Below, in pieces: positions 9,602 to 19,488 of a stretch of 36,815 nt of DNA. The translations under genes and the position numbers were made by a program. Source of the DNA: Porticoccus sp. (GTDB lineage: Bacteria; Pseudomonadota; Gammaproteobacteria; Pseudomonadales; Porticoccaceae); NCBI GenBank assembly GCA_002707685.1, contig PANQ01000011.1, positions 47,989-84,803 on the forward strand. The letters run 5' to 3'. A model generated the notes under the pieces. It was given only the letters and a program-made list of their open reading frames with translations, made no database searches and was not told where the DNA came from. The first letter of the stretch is position 1. Each line of letters begins with the position of its first letter.

Positions 9602-11146
9602 TTACCAGGTTTGAGTGCTGATGAACTTATCCAGCGCTGCCTTGTAACTGGCATCAAGGTCGTCGTTCCAGTCACCAGTCTGATTAATCTGATCAAGCAG
9701 GTCACCGTGTTCCGCTTTCATATAGGAAAGCAACGCCTGCTCAAAATCACCAATCTTGTTGACTTCGACTTCTTTAAGATAACCCCGGTCAGCGGCATAA
9801 ATCATCACGGCCATTTCTGCCACACTTTGTGGCGAGTATTGGCCCTGCTTCATCAGCTCGGTAACACGCTCACCGTGATCAAGCTGAGACTTGGTAGCTT
9901 CATCCAGGTCAGAGGCAAACTGAGAGAAAGCCGCTAGTTCACGGTATTGAGCAAGTGCTGTACGGATACCACCTGACAATTTCTTAATGATCTTGGTCTG
10001 TGCCGAGCCACCTACCCGTGATACTGAGATACCTGCGTTCATGGCAGGGCGGATACCGGCATTGAACATGTCGGCCTCGAGGAATATCTGCCCGTCGGTG
10101 ATCGAAATCACGTTTGTCGGAACGAAGGCTGATACGTCACCTGCCTGGGTTTCAATCACGGGCAGGGCAGTCAGCGAACCGGTTTTACCCTTGACCTCTC
10201 CGTTGGTGAATTTTTCAACATACGCCGCGTTAACGCGAGCAGCACGTTCCAACAAACGGGAGTGCAAGTAGAAAACATCGCCCGGGTAGGCTTCCCGGCC
10301 CGGAGGACGACGCAACAACAAAGAAATCTGACGATAGGCCCAGGCCTGCTTGGTCAGATCGTCATAAATAATCAAGGCGTCCTGGCCACGATCGCGGTAA
10401 TACTCGCCCATAGTACACCCGGCAAAGGGCGCCAGATATTGCATAGCCGCGGGATCAGATGCGGTTGCTGCAACCACAATGGTGTGTTCCATGGCGCCGT
10501 GCTCTTCCAGCTTTCGCACAACGGCTGCGACGGATGAGGCCTTTTGACCAATCGCCACGTAAATACACTTAATGCCAGAACCTTTCTGATTGATGATGGC
10601 ATCTACCGCAATTGCTGTTTTGCCGATTTGGCGGTCGCCAATAATCAACTCCCGCTGACCACGGCCAATCGGTACCATCGCATCAATTGCCTTGAGACCG
10701 ATTTGTACAGGTTGGTCAACCGATTGCCGGGCAATAACACCCGGTGCCACTTTTTCAAGTGCATCGGTCATCTTGGCGTTGAGAGGGCCCTTGCCATCAA
10801 TGGGGCTGCCCAGTGCGTCAAGCACACGACCTTCAAGCTCCGGCCCAACCGGAACTTCGAGAATACGACCGGTGCAGCGAGCCTTCTGACCTTCAGCCAG
10901 ACTTTGATAGTCACCCAGAATAACAGCACCGACAGAGTCTCTCTCCAAGTTGAGAGCCATACCGTAGATGCCACCTTCGAATTCAATCATCTCACCGTAC
11001 ATCACATCGGCAAGGCCGTGTATGCGAATAATACCGTCAGATACCGAAACGATCGTGCCTTCGTTTTGCGCCTCAGAAGAAACATCAAGGCTATCGATAC
11101 GCTCTTTGATGATCTCACTGATTTCGGATGGATTCAGTTGCTGCAT
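9602..11146 (-). CDS. atpA: ATP synthase F1 subunit alpha
   Basis: Alpha provides the non-catalytic nucleotide sites and contributes the arginine finger to the beta sites. The 514 residues carry Walker A GDRQIGKT at 170-177, the family segment [20 protein letters not shown], and the signature region containing [14 protein letters not shown]. The N-terminus ([17 protein letters not shown]) is the standard delta-contacting helix. It is 18 nt downstream of atpH. The length equals the usual 513-514 of gammaproteobacteria. Confidence 0.99.
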   Translation of the reverse strand: MQQLNPSEISEIIKERIDSLDVSSEAQNEGTIVSVSDGIIRIHGLADVMYGEMIEFEGGIYGMALNLERDSVGAVILGDYQSLAEGQKARCTGRILEVPVGPELEGRVLDALGSPIDGKGPLNAKMTDALEKVAPGVIARQSVDQPVQIGLKAIDAMVPIGRGQRELIIGDRQIGKTAIAVDAIINQKGSGIKCIYVAIGQKASSVAAVVRKLEEHGAMEHTIVVAATASDPAAMQYLAPFAGCTMGEYYRDRGQDALIIYDDLTKQAWAYRQISLLLRRPPGREAYPGDVFYLHSRLLERAARVNAAYVEKFTNGEVKGKTGSLTALPVIETQAGDVSAFVPTNVISITDGQIFLEADMFNAGIRPAMNAGISVSRVGGSAQTKIIKKLSGGIRTALAQYRELAAFSQFASDLDEATKSQLDHGERVTELMKQGQYSPQSVAEMAVMIYAADRGYLKEVEVNKIGDFEQALLSYMKAEHGDLLDQINQTGDWNDDLDASYKAALDKFISTQTW

Positions 11147-11164
11147 GTGCTCTGGTCCTCAATC

Positions 11165-11701
11165 CTATGAATGTAATGCTTCGGCGAGTTTTGACAATCG
11201 CCCGCGTATGGATCCGTCTATGACGGTGTCACCAGCTCGTACCACAGCACCACCTATCAGCGTGCTGTCGATGGACACCTGCATGTTAACGGTGCGTTCC
11301 AGTTTCGCACTGAGCGCACTGGCCAGCTTTTCTTGTTGCTCAGCAGTGATTTCCATGGCTGACACGACATTTACCTCAACGGTTTTTTCGCGGTTGGCCT
11401 TGAGTATCTCAAATTGCTGATATATCTGTGGTAACAGCTTGAGCCGATGATTGTCTGCCAAAACCCGAATAAAATTCAGCATCTTGCCAGAAAGGGCATC
11501 ACCACAAACAGTGATTACTTTTTCTGCCTGCTGTGCTGCCGTGTATGTCGGCGAGCTCAACAGTTTTTCTACTACATTTTGCTGTGCTACAGCGGCGGCT
11601 ACAGCAAGACCATCTGACCAGTTTTGCAGATCTCCCGCTTCCGCAGCATATTCAAAAGCCGCTTTTGCATAGGGCCGAGCCAACGTGCTTAATTCAGCCA
11701 T
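11165..11701 (-). CDS. atpH: ATP synthase F1 subunit delta
   Basis: Delta sits on top of F1 and ties it to the peripheral b stalk. The 178-residue protein begins ELSTLARPYAKAAFEYA, the family N-terminal motif, and has the C-terminal segments NREKTVEVNVVSAMEIT and the signature IGGAVVRAGDTVIDGSIRG. It lies 12 nt after atpF and 18 nt before atpA. Length is as expected (about 177-178). Confidence 0.97.
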   Translation of the reverse strand: MAELSTLARPYAKAAFEYAAEAGDLQNWSDGLAVAAAVAQQNVVEKLLSSPTYTAAQQAEKVITVCGDALSGKMLNFIRVLADNHRLKLLPQIYQQFEILKANREKTVEVNVVSAMEITAEQQEKLASALSAKLERTVNMQVSIDSTLIGGAVVRAGDTVIDGSIRGRLSKLAEALHS

Positions 11702-11713
11702 GTTTAACCTCGG

Positions 11714-12184
11714 TTACAGCTCTGCTGCAAGTTTATCGACCAGTGCACGGTTTGCACTTTCATCGATATTTGCCTGCAAGATTTTTTCAGCACCAGCCAA
11801 AGCAAGTACGGCAACCCTTTTGCGAAGCTCTTCTTTCGCGCGGTTAACGTCCTGTTCGATTTCCGCTTGAGCTGCTGCCTTGAGACGATCACCTTCGGCT
11901 CGGGCTTGCTCCTTGGCTTCACCGACTATTTGGTTAGCTCGCTTGTTTGCTTGCTCAAGTATTGATGCCGCTTCTTGCTTGGCTTCCTTGAGACGCTCGG
12001 TGGCTTTTTCCTGGGCCAACTCCAGATCGCGCGAAGCGCGATCAGCAGCATCCAAGCCATCGGCTATTTTCTTCTGCCGTTCTTCCATTGCATTGATAAT
12101 GGCGGTCCATACAAACTTTTTGCAGAACCACACAAAGAACAGGAAAGAAACCAGCTGCCCGAATAGGGTCAGGTTAATATTCAC
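11714..12184 (-). CDS. atpF: ATP synthase F0 subunit b
   Basis: Subunit b dimerises to form the peripheral stalk, anchored in the inner membrane by one N-terminal helix. The 156 residues start [20 protein letters not shown], a single transmembrane segment, followed by a long charged, alanine-rich region (about residues 30-130) typical of the b-b coiled coil, and a C-terminal delta-contacting part. The length matches E. coli b (156). It is 48 nt after atpE and 12 nt before atpH. Confidence 0.98.
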   Translation of the reverse strand: MNINLTLFGQLVSFLFFVWFCKKFVWTAIINAMEERQKKIADGLDAADRASRDLELAQEKATERLKEAKQEAASILEQANKRANQIVGEAKEQARAEGDRLKAAAQAEIEQDVNRAKEELRKRVAVLALAGAEKILQANIDESANRALVDKLAAEL

Positions 12185-12232
12185 GCCAACACCTCGTTCC
12201 TAGGGTTAAAAAAAGAATCGGGTTGTTGTTGC

Positions 12233-12472
<240 letters not shown>

Positions 12473-12504
12473 CTAATGACTGTAGTAGTAAAGTTAAAAG
12501 TAAA

Positions 12505-13377
<873 letters not shown>

Positions 13378-13392
13378 TCAAACCAGCGAGGT

Positions 13393-13779
13393 CTAATTGC
13401 TCGATTGACTTAATACCCGTGCGGCGCAAAAGCACTGCACAATTATCATGGCACCATAACCGAGAAAAACGCCGGGTAGACTGACTGGCGACACATAACT
13501 GAATGTCAAACCAAACAACACAACCGTGAGCAATAACTTGCCCGTCTCTCCCCTGTATATGGCACGTATTATTTTCGGGGTTTGCCTGGCTCCCATATAG
13601 TGAAAGGTCTGTCGGGTGAAATAGGCTTGCGGGCCTATCTGAATCACCCCACCAATCAGCAAGGACCAGCACAGTACTCTATCGACCGGTAGCAAAGCCA
13701 ACACCACAACCAACAAAACCATCAGTTGAACCAGTGCTATTCGAGCTACCGGCGGAGATTTAATGGTAGCTTTCTTCAC
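13393..13779 (-). CDS. atpI: ATP synthase accessory protein AtpI
   Basis: AtpI is a small inner-membrane protein that aids c-ring assembly. From a GTG start at 13779 it is 128 residues, the usual size, with four hydrophobic segments (ALVQLMVLLVVVLALLPV, LLIGGVIQIGPQAYF, LLLTVVLFGLTFSYV, VFLGYGAMIIVQCFCAARVL). The frame stays open upstream to 13926, but that extension is compositionally unlike AtpI and contains a strong promoter, so the shorter form is chosen. The GTG is preceded by the purine run GGGGGGAAGG. It is the first gene of the atp operon and follows parB. The family is fast evolving, so the assignment rests on hydropathy, length and position as well as sequence. Confidence 0.88.
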   Translation of the reverse strand: MKKATIKSPPVARIALVQLMVLLVVVLALLPVDRVLCWSLLIGGVIQIGPQAYFTRQTFHYMGARQTPKIIRAIYRGETGKLLLTVVLFGLTFSYVSPVSLPGVFLGYGAMIIVQCFCAARVLSQSSN

Positions 13780-13842
13780 TACCTTCCCCCCATCCGTGCT
13801 TTCTGTTCGAGCTGACAATTTTGCCAACCCAAACGGGCGGCA

Positions 13843-13871
13843 ATTATAGGTAGTACAAGTAGTAGATTCAA
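13843..13871 (-). promoter_or_regulatory. Sigma70 promoter of the atp operon
   Basis: On the minus strand: -35 TTGAAT (13871-13866), exactly 17 nt of spacer, then a consensus -10 TATAAT (13848-13843). Predicted start near 13836, leaving a leader of about 57 nt before the atpI GTG. The element sits in the gap between parB and atpI, the expected place. Confidence 0.8.
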
Positions 13872-13948
13872 CTAAACTTTGCCATTGAGGTAAGTTTTGG
13901 AGGGCTGTGGAAGAAATAGCCACCATTGATGCAGCTTATGGCTTGGCT

Positions 13949-14815
13949 TTATTTTATGTGTTCAAGAATGCCTTCCAGCTCATCCAGACTGTTGTATTTA
14001 AGGGTCAGCTTTCCCTTGCCTTTGGCTGAATGCTCAATCAGTACGGGGACACCAACTTGCTCTGATAGCTTGTCCTGCAACACCCTGATATCACTATTTT
14101 CTTTTTGTTTCTCTTTCTCGACCGGCGGTTGGAGCATTTTTCTCACCAGCGCTTCCGTTTGCCGGACAGTCAACCCTTTTGCCACAGCCGCTCTGGCCAC
14201 CTCAGCCTGCATGAGACCTGACAACCCAAGCAGGGCCTTGGCGTGGCCGGCCTCCAGGTCACCGTGCTCAAGTAGTTTTTGTACGTCTTCCTCGAGGCTC
14301 ATCAGGCGCATGATGTTCGCTACTGTACTGCGAGGTTTGCCAACCGCATCGGACACCTGTTGCTGGGTCAAACCAAACTCCTGTTGCAAACGAGTAAGTG
14401 CCTGAGCCTCCTCCATTGCATTGAGATCTTCGCGTTGAATATTTTCAATCAACGCCATCGCAATAGCAGCTTCGTCTGATACATTCCTGATCAGCGCCGG
14501 TATGGTCTCCAGGCCGACCTGCTGGGCCGCCCTCCAGCGGCGCTCTCCGGCAATGATCTCATAGCTGTCGACACCAATGGCTCGCACCACAATGGGTTGC
14601 ATAACCCCTTGCACACGAATGGAGTTGGCAAGCTCCTCCAGTGCTTCAGGGTGCATATCCCGACGTGGCTGATATTTGCCACGGATCATAAACTCCAGCG
14701 GTAATTCTCTCAGGTGATCACCTTCCGGCACATGTTGAGAAGTTGAGGCCTCCTCGTCATCCTCAACACCTAACAGTGCATCCAGGCCCCGCCCCAAACC
14801 TTTTCTTCTGACCAT
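13949..14815 (-). CDS. parB: Chromosome partitioning protein ParB
   Basis: ParB is a CTPase that loads at parS and spreads along DNA to form the origin-segregation complex moved by ParA. From the ATG at 14815 it has 288 residues, the normal size. The N-terminus RRKGLGRGLDALLG is the ParA-interacting motif. The ParB/Srx N-terminal domain follows (PLEFMIRGKYQPRRD, ANSIRVQGVMQPIVVR, IIAGERRWRAAQ; the last is the CTP-binding box C). A helix-turn-helix region comes next (MALIENIQREDLNAMEEA, VGKPRSTVANIMRL), then a C-terminal dimerisation domain. The frame is open upstream to 15004, but that part overlaps parA and is rejected. The parA stop is 4 nt upstream. Two perfect parS sites lie in recF in this window. 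Confidence 0.97.
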   Translation of the reverse strand: MVRRKGLGRGLDALLGVEDDEEASTSQHVPEGDHLRELPLEFMIRGKYQPRRDMHPEALEELANSIRVQGVMQPIVVRAIGVDSYEIIAGERRWRAAQQVGLETIPALIRNVSDEAAIAMALIENIQREDLNAMEEAQALTRLQQEFGLTQQQVSDAVGKPRSTVANIMRLMSLEEDVQKLLEHGDLEAGHAKALLGLSGLMQAEVARAAVAKGLTVRQTEALVRKMLQPPVEKEKQKENSDIRVLQDKLSEQVGVPVLIEHSAKGKGKLTLKYNSLDELEGILEHIK

Positions 14816-14819
14816 AACG

Positions 14820-15614
14820 TTAACCTGCTCTTTCAATCTGTGCTCTCGCCGATTTTCCTCTGCGAATGATTTCCCCTGCCAGTCCCAGGTAAGCAAGCGC
14901 TCCTTTGGAATGTTTGTCATAGCTGAGAGCTGGCTGTCCGTAGCTCGGTGCTTCAGCCAATCGGACATTACGCGGGATAGCGATACGGTAGATTTTGTCG
15001 CCAAAGTGCCTTCGCAACTGTGCGGTAACCTCGTTGGTCAAACTATTTCTGGGGTCGTACATTGTCCGCAAGATACCCTCAACCTGCAGTTTTGGATTAA
15101 GGAATTTCCCTATCCTCCCGATCGTCGTCATCAACGCCGATAATCCCTCCAGCGCGTAGTATTCGCACTGCATGGGTATAATGACGCCATCACAGGCCAC
15201 CAGCGAGTTTACTGTCAACATACTGAGCGATGGGGGACAATCGATGACGATGTAATCGTAACTGCTTTTCACTCTGGCCAGTGCATGCCGCAACCGGCTC
15301 TCTTTATTGTTCACTCGGAGCAATTCCACTTCGGCTGCAGTGAGGTCACCATTGGCTGGTAACAGATCAAAGTTGCCTGTCTCACAGCGCTGCAGCGCAT
15401 CTTCTGTTTTGATATCACCGGTGAGCACATCAAGGATGGTTATTTTCAGCTGACTTTTTTCGATACCACAGCCCATGGTGGCATTACCCTGGGGGTCCAT
15501 ATCCACCAGGAGGATACGCTTATTGTAGCTGGCCAGCGAGGCCGCCAGATTTACACTGGTGGTGGTTTTCCCCACGCCACCCTTCTGGTTGGCAATGGCA
15601 AATGTTTGACTCAA
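14820..15614 (-). CDS. parA: Chromosome partitioning ATPase ParA (Soj)
   Basis: ParA is a Walker-type ATPase that binds DNA nonspecifically and pulls ParB-parS complexes apart. From a TTG start at 15614 it has 264 residues, the family norm, beginning MSQTFAIANQKGGVGKTTT with the deviant Walker A KGGVGKTT at 11-18. The switch segments VDMDPQGNAT and YIVIDCPPS are present. The TTG is preceded by GAGG with 8 nt spacing. A TTG 24 nt further upstream (15638) would overlap the end of rsmG and adds residues the family lacks. It is co-transcribed with rsmG upstream and parB downstream. Confidence 0.96.
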   Translation of the reverse strand: MSQTFAIANQKGGVGKTTTSVNLAASLASYNKRILLVDMDPQGNATMGCGIEKSQLKITILDVLTGDIKTEDALQRCETGNFDLLPANGDLTAAEVELLRVNNKESRLRHALARVKSSYDYIVIDCPPSLSMLTVNSLVACDGVIIPMQCEYYALEGLSALMTTIGRIGKFLNPKLQVEGILRTMYDPRNSLTNEVTAQLRRHFGDKIYRIAIPRNVRLAEAPSYGQPALSYDKHSKGALAYLGLAGEIIRRGKSARAQIERAG

Positions 15615-15624
15615 AGCAATGTCC

Positions 15625-16251
15625 TCAGGCGGGCGCAATTTCTATCAGGTGCCGATGACCTTCAATACCGGGAACAACAAGCCGGTGTGAGCCGACGACA
15701 TTATAGTGTTTTGGCAGATCGCTCAACTCCTGCTCAGGATATTGCCCCTTCATAGCATAGAAACGCCCATCCTTCGACAACAGATGGGCACAGCTCTCGA
15801 TCATGCCCGCCAGACTGGTAAATGCGCGACTGATGACGGCATCGAAGGGCTGATCCGGGCGATAGTTTTCTACGCGGGACTGCAGTTGCTGCACATTACC
15901 CAAACCAAGTGTGGTTTTTACCTGAAAGAGAAAGCGGGTTTTTTTGCCATTGCTATCGAGCAGGATGAACTGGCGTTCCGGGAAGCATATCGCGAGCGGT
16001 ATTCCAGGCAACCCGGGGCCTGTTCCCACATCAATGATACGCTCCCCTTTTACATGTGTAGCAATACTCAGACTATCCAGTAAGTGATGGGTAACCATCA
16101 TTTTTGGGTCGCGAATGGCGGTCAAGTTGTAGGCGTTATTCCACTGTTGCAATAAAGCCAAGTAGGCAAAAAGCGTGTCGATCTGCCCATCCTCCAGGGG
16201 TAAACCCAGAGCCTGCAGCCCATCCCGGAATATCTGTTCCCGACCTGACAT
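15625..16251 (-). CDS. rsmG: 16S rRNA (guanine527-N7)-methyltransferase RsmG
   Basis: RsmG (GidB) methylates N7 of G527 in 16S rRNA using S-adenosylmethionine. The 208 residues carry the SAM-binding motif DVGTGPGLPGIPLA, the preceding HHLLDSLS segment and the VISRAFTSLAGM segment, all characteristic of the family. The ATG abuts the mnmG stop (TAG then ATG with no gap), so translation is probably coupled. parA starts 10 nt after its stop. Typical length. Confidence 0.97.
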   Translation of the reverse strand: MSGREQIFRDGLQALGLPLEDGQIDTLFAYLALLQQWNNAYNLTAIRDPKMMVTHHLLDSLSIATHVKGERIIDVGTGPGLPGIPLAICFPERQFILLDSNGKKTRFLFQVKTTLGLGNVQQLQSRVENYRPDQPFDAVISRAFTSLAGMIESCAHLLSKDGRFYAMKGQYPEQELSDLPKHYNVVGSHRLVVPGIEGHRHLIEIAPA

Positions 16252-18144
16252 CTAGGAGGCGATCTTCTTTTCAACCATTGATTTTCGCTTCAGGTAGATC
16301 AGCAACAGGGATATTGCCGCTGGTGTCACACCCGGTATGCGCGAGGCCCTCGACAAGGTATCCGGGCGTGCGGCTATCAGTTTCTGTTTCACCTCGTTAG
16401 ACAATCCCTTGACTGCACTGAAATCAAAATCAGCAGGAATCGGGGTGTTTTCCTGGCGTTGCATGCGAGCAATTTCTTCCTGCTGGCGTGCGATATAACC
16501 GGCATACTTGGCATCTATCTCCACCTGTTCCGCCACCTCCCCGGCAATGTGCAATGGCGCTTTCTCCAGTGATTGAATATCGTCGTAATGCAGTTCCGGC
16601 CGTTTCAATAGCTCGAAAAGACTGTATTCATGCATTGGCACAGAGCCGGTTTTTTTTGCAATCATTGCTGCTTGGGGGCTGCCAGGCTGGATCCAGCAAC
16701 TCTTCAATCGCTGCTGCTCCTGTGCTACCGCTTCACTTTTTTCACAGAAGCGCTGCCAGCGCTGATCATCAACCAATCCCAACTCCCGCCCTTTTTCGGT
16801 GAGCCGCATGTCCGCATTGTCCTGCCGCAACAACAGTCGGTATTCTGCACGACTGGTAAACATCCGATAGGGTTCATGCGTCCCCATAGTAATGAGGTCA
16901 TCTACCAGCACGCCGATATAGGCCTCATCGCGTCGCGGACACCATGGCGCCATGTCTCGACTCTGTAGTCCGGCATTCAAACCAGCCAGTAAGCCTTGGG
17001 CCGCAGCTTCTTCATACCCCGTCGTGCCGTTTATCTGTCCAGCAAAGAATAATCCGTCAATATGTTTGCTCTCCAATGAGTACTGCAAATCCTGTGGATT
17101 GAAATAGTCGTACTCAATGGCATAACCCGGCCGGGTTATATGCGCGTTTTCAAAGCCAGCTATTGAGCGAACCAGCTCCATCTGCACATCAAAAGGCAGA
17201 CTGGTTGAAATACCGTTGGGATAGAGCTCATGGGTTGTCAGCCCCTCTGGTTCGATGAATATCTGATGACTTTGCTTGTCGGCAAAACGGACCACCTTGT
17301 CTTCGATCGAAGGGCAGTAACGGGGGCCAACACCCTCAATTACACCGGTATACATCGGTGAACAATCCATTCCACCACGAATAATTTCATGCGTGCGCTC
17401 GTTGGTGTAGGTAATGTAACAACAGGTTTGCCGCGGGTGCTGAGAACCATCTCCGAGAAACGACATGACAGGTTCCGGCGTATCGCCCCACTGGACCTGT
17501 AGTCCTTCAAGATTGACACTTCGTGCATCGATTCTTGGCGGCGTGCCGGTCTTCAGCCGATCGACCCGCAAGGGCAATTCCCGGAGCTTTGCCGCCAATC
17601 CCAGCGCCGGTGGATCCCCGGCTCGTCCACCGGCATAGTTTTCCATCCCGATATGAATTTTTCCGGCAAGGAAGGTACCCGCTGTCAAAACAATGGTTTT
17701 CGCCTCAAAACGCAATCCCATCTGCGTTACCACACCACTCACCCGAGTGCCGGCCATCATCAGATCCTCAGCTGCCTGCTGGAAAATCCACAAATTGGGC
17801 TGGTTTTCCAGAACTTGGCGAACCGCTGCCTTGTATAAAATACGGTCTGCCTGGGCTCTGGTTGCCCTGACAGCCGGGCCTTTTCGAGCATTGAGGGTTC
17901 GGAACTGAATGCCGCTGAGATCCGTTGCACTAGCCATGACACCGCCCAGGGCATCCACTTCTTTCACCAGATGACTTTTGCCGATCCCGCCTATCGCCGG
18001 ATTACAGGACATCTGTCCTAGTGTTTCAATATTATGTGTGAGCAAAAGGGTCTTACAGCCCATTCGAGCCGCAGCCAGGCAGGCTTCGGTACCGGCGTGG
18101 CCGCCACCAATAACAATGACATCGAACTTTTCCGGGTAATACAT
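16252..18144 (-). CDS. mnmG: tRNA uridine-5-carboxymethylaminomethyl modification enzyme MnmG
   Basis: MnmG (GidA) is an FAD enzyme that, with MnmE, installs cmnm5 on the wobble uridine (U34) of certain tRNAs. From the ATG at 18144 it has 630 residues, the usual size, with the FAD Rossmann motif [11 protein letters not shown] at 11-21, [10 protein letters not shown], the catalytic-Cys segments SCNPAIGG and RQTCCYI, and the C-terminal tRNA-binding helical domain ([14 protein letters not shown]). An open frame continues 32 codons upstream to 18240 but is unlike the family N-terminus. It is the first gene of mnmG-rsmG-parA-parB and borders the candidate origin. The partner mnmE is at 21234-22607. 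Confidence 0.98.
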   Translation of the reverse strand: MYYPEKFDVIVIGGGHAGTEACLAAARMGCKTLLLTHNIETLGQMSCNPAIGGIGKSHLVKEVDALGGVMASATDLSGIQFRTLNARKGPAVRATRAQADRILYKAAVRQVLENQPNLWIFQQAAEDLMMAGTRVSGVVTQMGLRFEAKTIVLTAGTFLAGKIHIGMENYAGGRAGDPPALGLAAKLRELPLRVDRLKTGTPPRIDARSVNLEGLQVQWGDTPEPVMSFLGDGSQHPRQTCCYITYTNERTHEIIRGGMDCSPMYTGVIEGVGPRYCPSIEDKVVRFADKQSHQIFIEPEGLTTHELYPNGISTSLPFDVQMELVRSIAGFENAHITRPGYAIEYDYFNPQDLQYSLESKHIDGLFFAGQINGTTGYEEAAAQGLLAGLNAGLQSRDMAPWCPRRDEAYIGVLVDDLITMGTHEPYRMFTSRAEYRLLLRQDNADMRLTEKGRELGLVDDQRWQRFCEKSEAVAQEQQRLKSCWIQPGSPQAAMIAKKTGSVPMHEYSLFELLKRPELHYDDIQSLEKAPLHIAGEVAEQVEIDAKYAGYIARQQEEIARMQRQENTPIPADFDFSAVKGLSNEVKQKLIAARPDTLSRASRIPGVTPAAISLLLIYLKRKSMVEKKIAS

Positions 18145-18504
18145 GGGCAAAAGACTATTCTCTGGTTTTTGGAGCAAGGGCGGGGAGTATAAAGTAAATT
18201 GTCTAAAAATTAACCGTTTCGTTGCTCCCACAGTGCACACGGTTTCCCTGCATCAGGTGTTATGTTCAGTCGGGCGTCAGGCAATTATTAAAATAGATAA
18301 AGTATCTTTTCTTTATATAGATATTAGTAAATAGTAGTTATATATATACAACGTCTTTTCTGTAGTTAGATTAAAATATTCTTTTATTATCAATGCATTA
18401 AATGCGATTAAAAACACTTGGTAAGTTGCTTTTAGAGGGCTTTTTTTCTTTGTGTAACCTGTGGGCGAAAATGCCAGTTGTGCACAGGCGTTATTTATAA
18501 TGAG

Positions 18505-18513
18505 TTACCCACA
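18505..18513 (+). promoter_or_regulatory. DnaA box (one mismatch)
   Basis: TTACCCACA differs from TTATCCACA at one base. It lies in the mnmG-rpmH origin candidate. Confidence 0.5.
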
Positions 18514-18551
18514 ATTCTGTTCATAGGTAATCCACCGAATTTTCCCTTGAG

Positions 18552-18560
18552 TTACTCACA
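18552..18560 (+). promoter_or_regulatory. Weak DnaA box (two mismatches to TTATCCACA)
   Basis: TTACTCACA lies 13 nt before the exact box at 18574. Supported mainly by its position in the cluster. Confidence 0.35.
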
Positions 18561-18573
18561 GTTTTAACACAGG

Positions 18574-18582
18574 TGTGGATAA
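18574..18582 (-). promoter_or_regulatory. DnaA box (exact consensus)
   Basis: TGTGGATAA is the reverse complement of TTATCCACA. It is embedded in AGGTGTGGATAACCGGG (18571-18587), which recurs with one change before dnaA. Confidence 0.7.
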
Positions 18583-18606
18583 CCGGGTCTGAACCACTGG
18601 CCAGCC

Positions 18607-18615
18607 TGTGGGTAA
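18607..18615 (-). promoter_or_regulatory. DnaA box (one mismatch)
   Basis: TGTGGGTAA is the reverse complement of TTACCCACA, one base from consensus. Confidence 0.45.
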
Positions 18616-18655
18616 GTTTGCTCCAAGGTTATTTGCTTCCGGGGAAGATCTTTGA

Positions 18656-18684
18656 TTGATCTGGCACCGGATATTCATTAAAAT
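18656..18684 (+). promoter_or_regulatory. Sigma70 promoter of rpmH-rnpA
   Basis: -35 TTGATC (18656-18661), a 17-nt spacer and -10 TAAAAT (18679-18684). Predicted start near 18691, about 37 nt before rpmH. Confidence 0.6.
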
Positions 18685-18728
18685 CCCCCGCCCTTTGAAG
18701 GTAACAGGCCAGCTTAAGGAAGTACGCC

Positions 18729-18863
18729 ATGAAAAGAACATTCCAGCCCAGTGTATTGAAGCGCAAGCGTACCCACGGATTTCGTGCACGCATGGCAACA
18801 AAAAATGGTCGCCAGCTAATAAACCGCCGCCGGGCCAAGGGCCGGAAGCGTCTGGCAGCCTGA
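18729..18863 (+). CDS. rpmH: 50S ribosomal protein L34
   Basis: L34 is a small basic protein of the large ribosomal subunit. The 44-codon gene encodes [18 protein letters not shown] at the start and ends [18 protein letters not shown], the near-invariant L34 sequence. AAGGAAG lies 9-10 nt before the ATG as a ribosome binding site. It has a promoter 45 nt upstream and is followed after 26 nt by rnpA. In most gammaproteobacteria rpmH lies next to dnaA and diverges from it; here its upstream neighbour is mnmG. Confidence 0.98.
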   Translation: MKRTFQPSVLKRKRTHGFRARMATKNGRQLINRRRAKGRKRLAA

Positions 18864-18889
18864 TTGTTACCCTCGACCAGGGCAGTCCT

Positions 18890-19255
18890 GTGCCCGAGAG
18901 TTCTTTTGGCAGAAACAAGCGTCTATTAACAGCCCGGGCTTACCAGGCTGTTTTTTCTGATACCTGTTACAAAGTTGCACATCCCAATCTTTTATTGCTG
19001 GCAAAGCCCAACGGGCTTTGCCAGCCACGCCTCGGTCTCGTGGTAGCAAAAAAAAACATTCGTCGATCGGTAGATCGCAATCGTGTAAAGCGAGTCGTTC
19101 GTGAAACCTTTCGCCACTCTCAAAGTCTCCTTGATTCCCTCGATATCGTATTTCTGGCACGTCAAGGCATGGATCGTTTGACACCCAGGGAGCAAACCGA
19201 CCTACTGGAAAACAGTTGGCGACGGTTATCACGAAAGCTTCAGGCAGAACAGTAA
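18890..19255 (+). CDS. rnpA: Ribonuclease P protein component
   Basis: RnpA is the basic protein cofactor of RNase P, which matures tRNA 5' ends. From a GTG at 18890 it has 121 residues, beginning [21 protein letters not shown]. The RNA-binding signature [13 protein letters not shown] is clear, preceded by [15 protein letters not shown]. The GTG start gives the usual spacing of about ten residues before the RLL segment; the frame is open back to 18656 through rpmH, but that is an overlap artefact. No strong Shine-Dalgarno precedes the GTG, so the start is moderately sure and coupling to rpmH is likely. yidD follows after 2 nt. Confidence 0.93.
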   Translation: MPESSFGRNKRLLTARAYQAVFSDTCYKVAHPNLLLLAKPNGLCQPRLGLVVAKKNIRRSVDRNRVKRVVRETFRHSQSLLDSLDIVFLARQGMDRLTPREQTDLLENSWRRLSRKLQAEQ

Positions 19256-19257
19256 TC

Positions 19258-19488
19258 ATGCGTTCATTATTATTGGCTATGCTAAGGGGCTATCAGTACC
19301 TGATAAGCCCTCTGCTGGGAAAAAACTGTCGGTTTTATCCCAGTTGTTCCTGTTATGTAGAAGAGGCCATCAAGGTGCATGGTATTTCAAAGGGGGTCTA
19401 CCTTGGGTTTCAGCGTCTGTTAAAGTGTCACCCCTTTCACGCGGGTGGCTATGATCCCGTTCCGCAATCTGAAAAAGAAAAGAGTTAA
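19258..19488 (+). CDS. yidD: Membrane protein insertion efficiency factor YidD
   Basis: YidD is a small membrane-associated protein that assists YidC-dependent insertion. The 76 residues contain the diagnostic [18 protein letters not shown] and [17 protein letters not shown] segments with the conserved cysteines. An N-terminal amphipathic or hydrophobic stretch ([17 protein letters not shown]) precedes them. The ATG at 19258 is 2 nt after the rnpA stop and gives the normal length; an upstream in-frame start at 19216 lies within rnpA. The stop is immediately followed by the yidC start. Confidence 0.95.
   Translation: MRSLLLAMLRGYQYLISPLLGKNCRFYPSCSCYVEEAIKVHGISKGVYLGFQRLLKCHPFHAGGYDPVPQSEKEKS

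Larger units (their letters stand above)
18241..18650. other. oriC: Candidate replication origin (oriC), mnmG-rpmH intergenic
   Basis: This stretch separates leftward (glmU to mnmG) from rightward (rpmH to gyrB) genes, the pattern expected at an origin. The left part (about 18278-18420) is very AT-rich and could unwind. The right part holds four sequences close to the DnaA box TTATNCACA: 18505-18513, 18552-18560, 18574-18582 (exact) and 18607-18615. There is no ORF. A comparable cluster lies before dnaA (22608-22950), so which one is the active origin, or whether both act, cannot be told from sequence. Confidence 0.6.

Noticed and set aside
10544-11170. 208-codon rightward open frame
   Set aside because: It is fully antisense to atpA, with no ribosome binding site and no recognisable domain.
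14816-15004. N-terminal extension of ParB
   Set aside because: It overlaps parA and lacks similarity to ParB; the canonical RRKGLGRGLDALLG start is at 14815.
18145-18240. 32-codon N-terminal extension of MnmG
   Set aside because: The family begins at the FAD-binding segment right after 18144, and the extension runs into the origin-like region.
18318-18340. TAG-rich repeat resembling DnaA-trios
   Set aside because: True trios lie directly beside a DnaA box; the nearest box here is about 165 bp away, so this is probably ordinary AT-rich sequence.
18656-19255. 199-codon frame spanning rpmH and rnpA
   Set aside because: The first part runs through the rpmH promoter and rpmH in another frame; RnpA homology begins only after about 18890.
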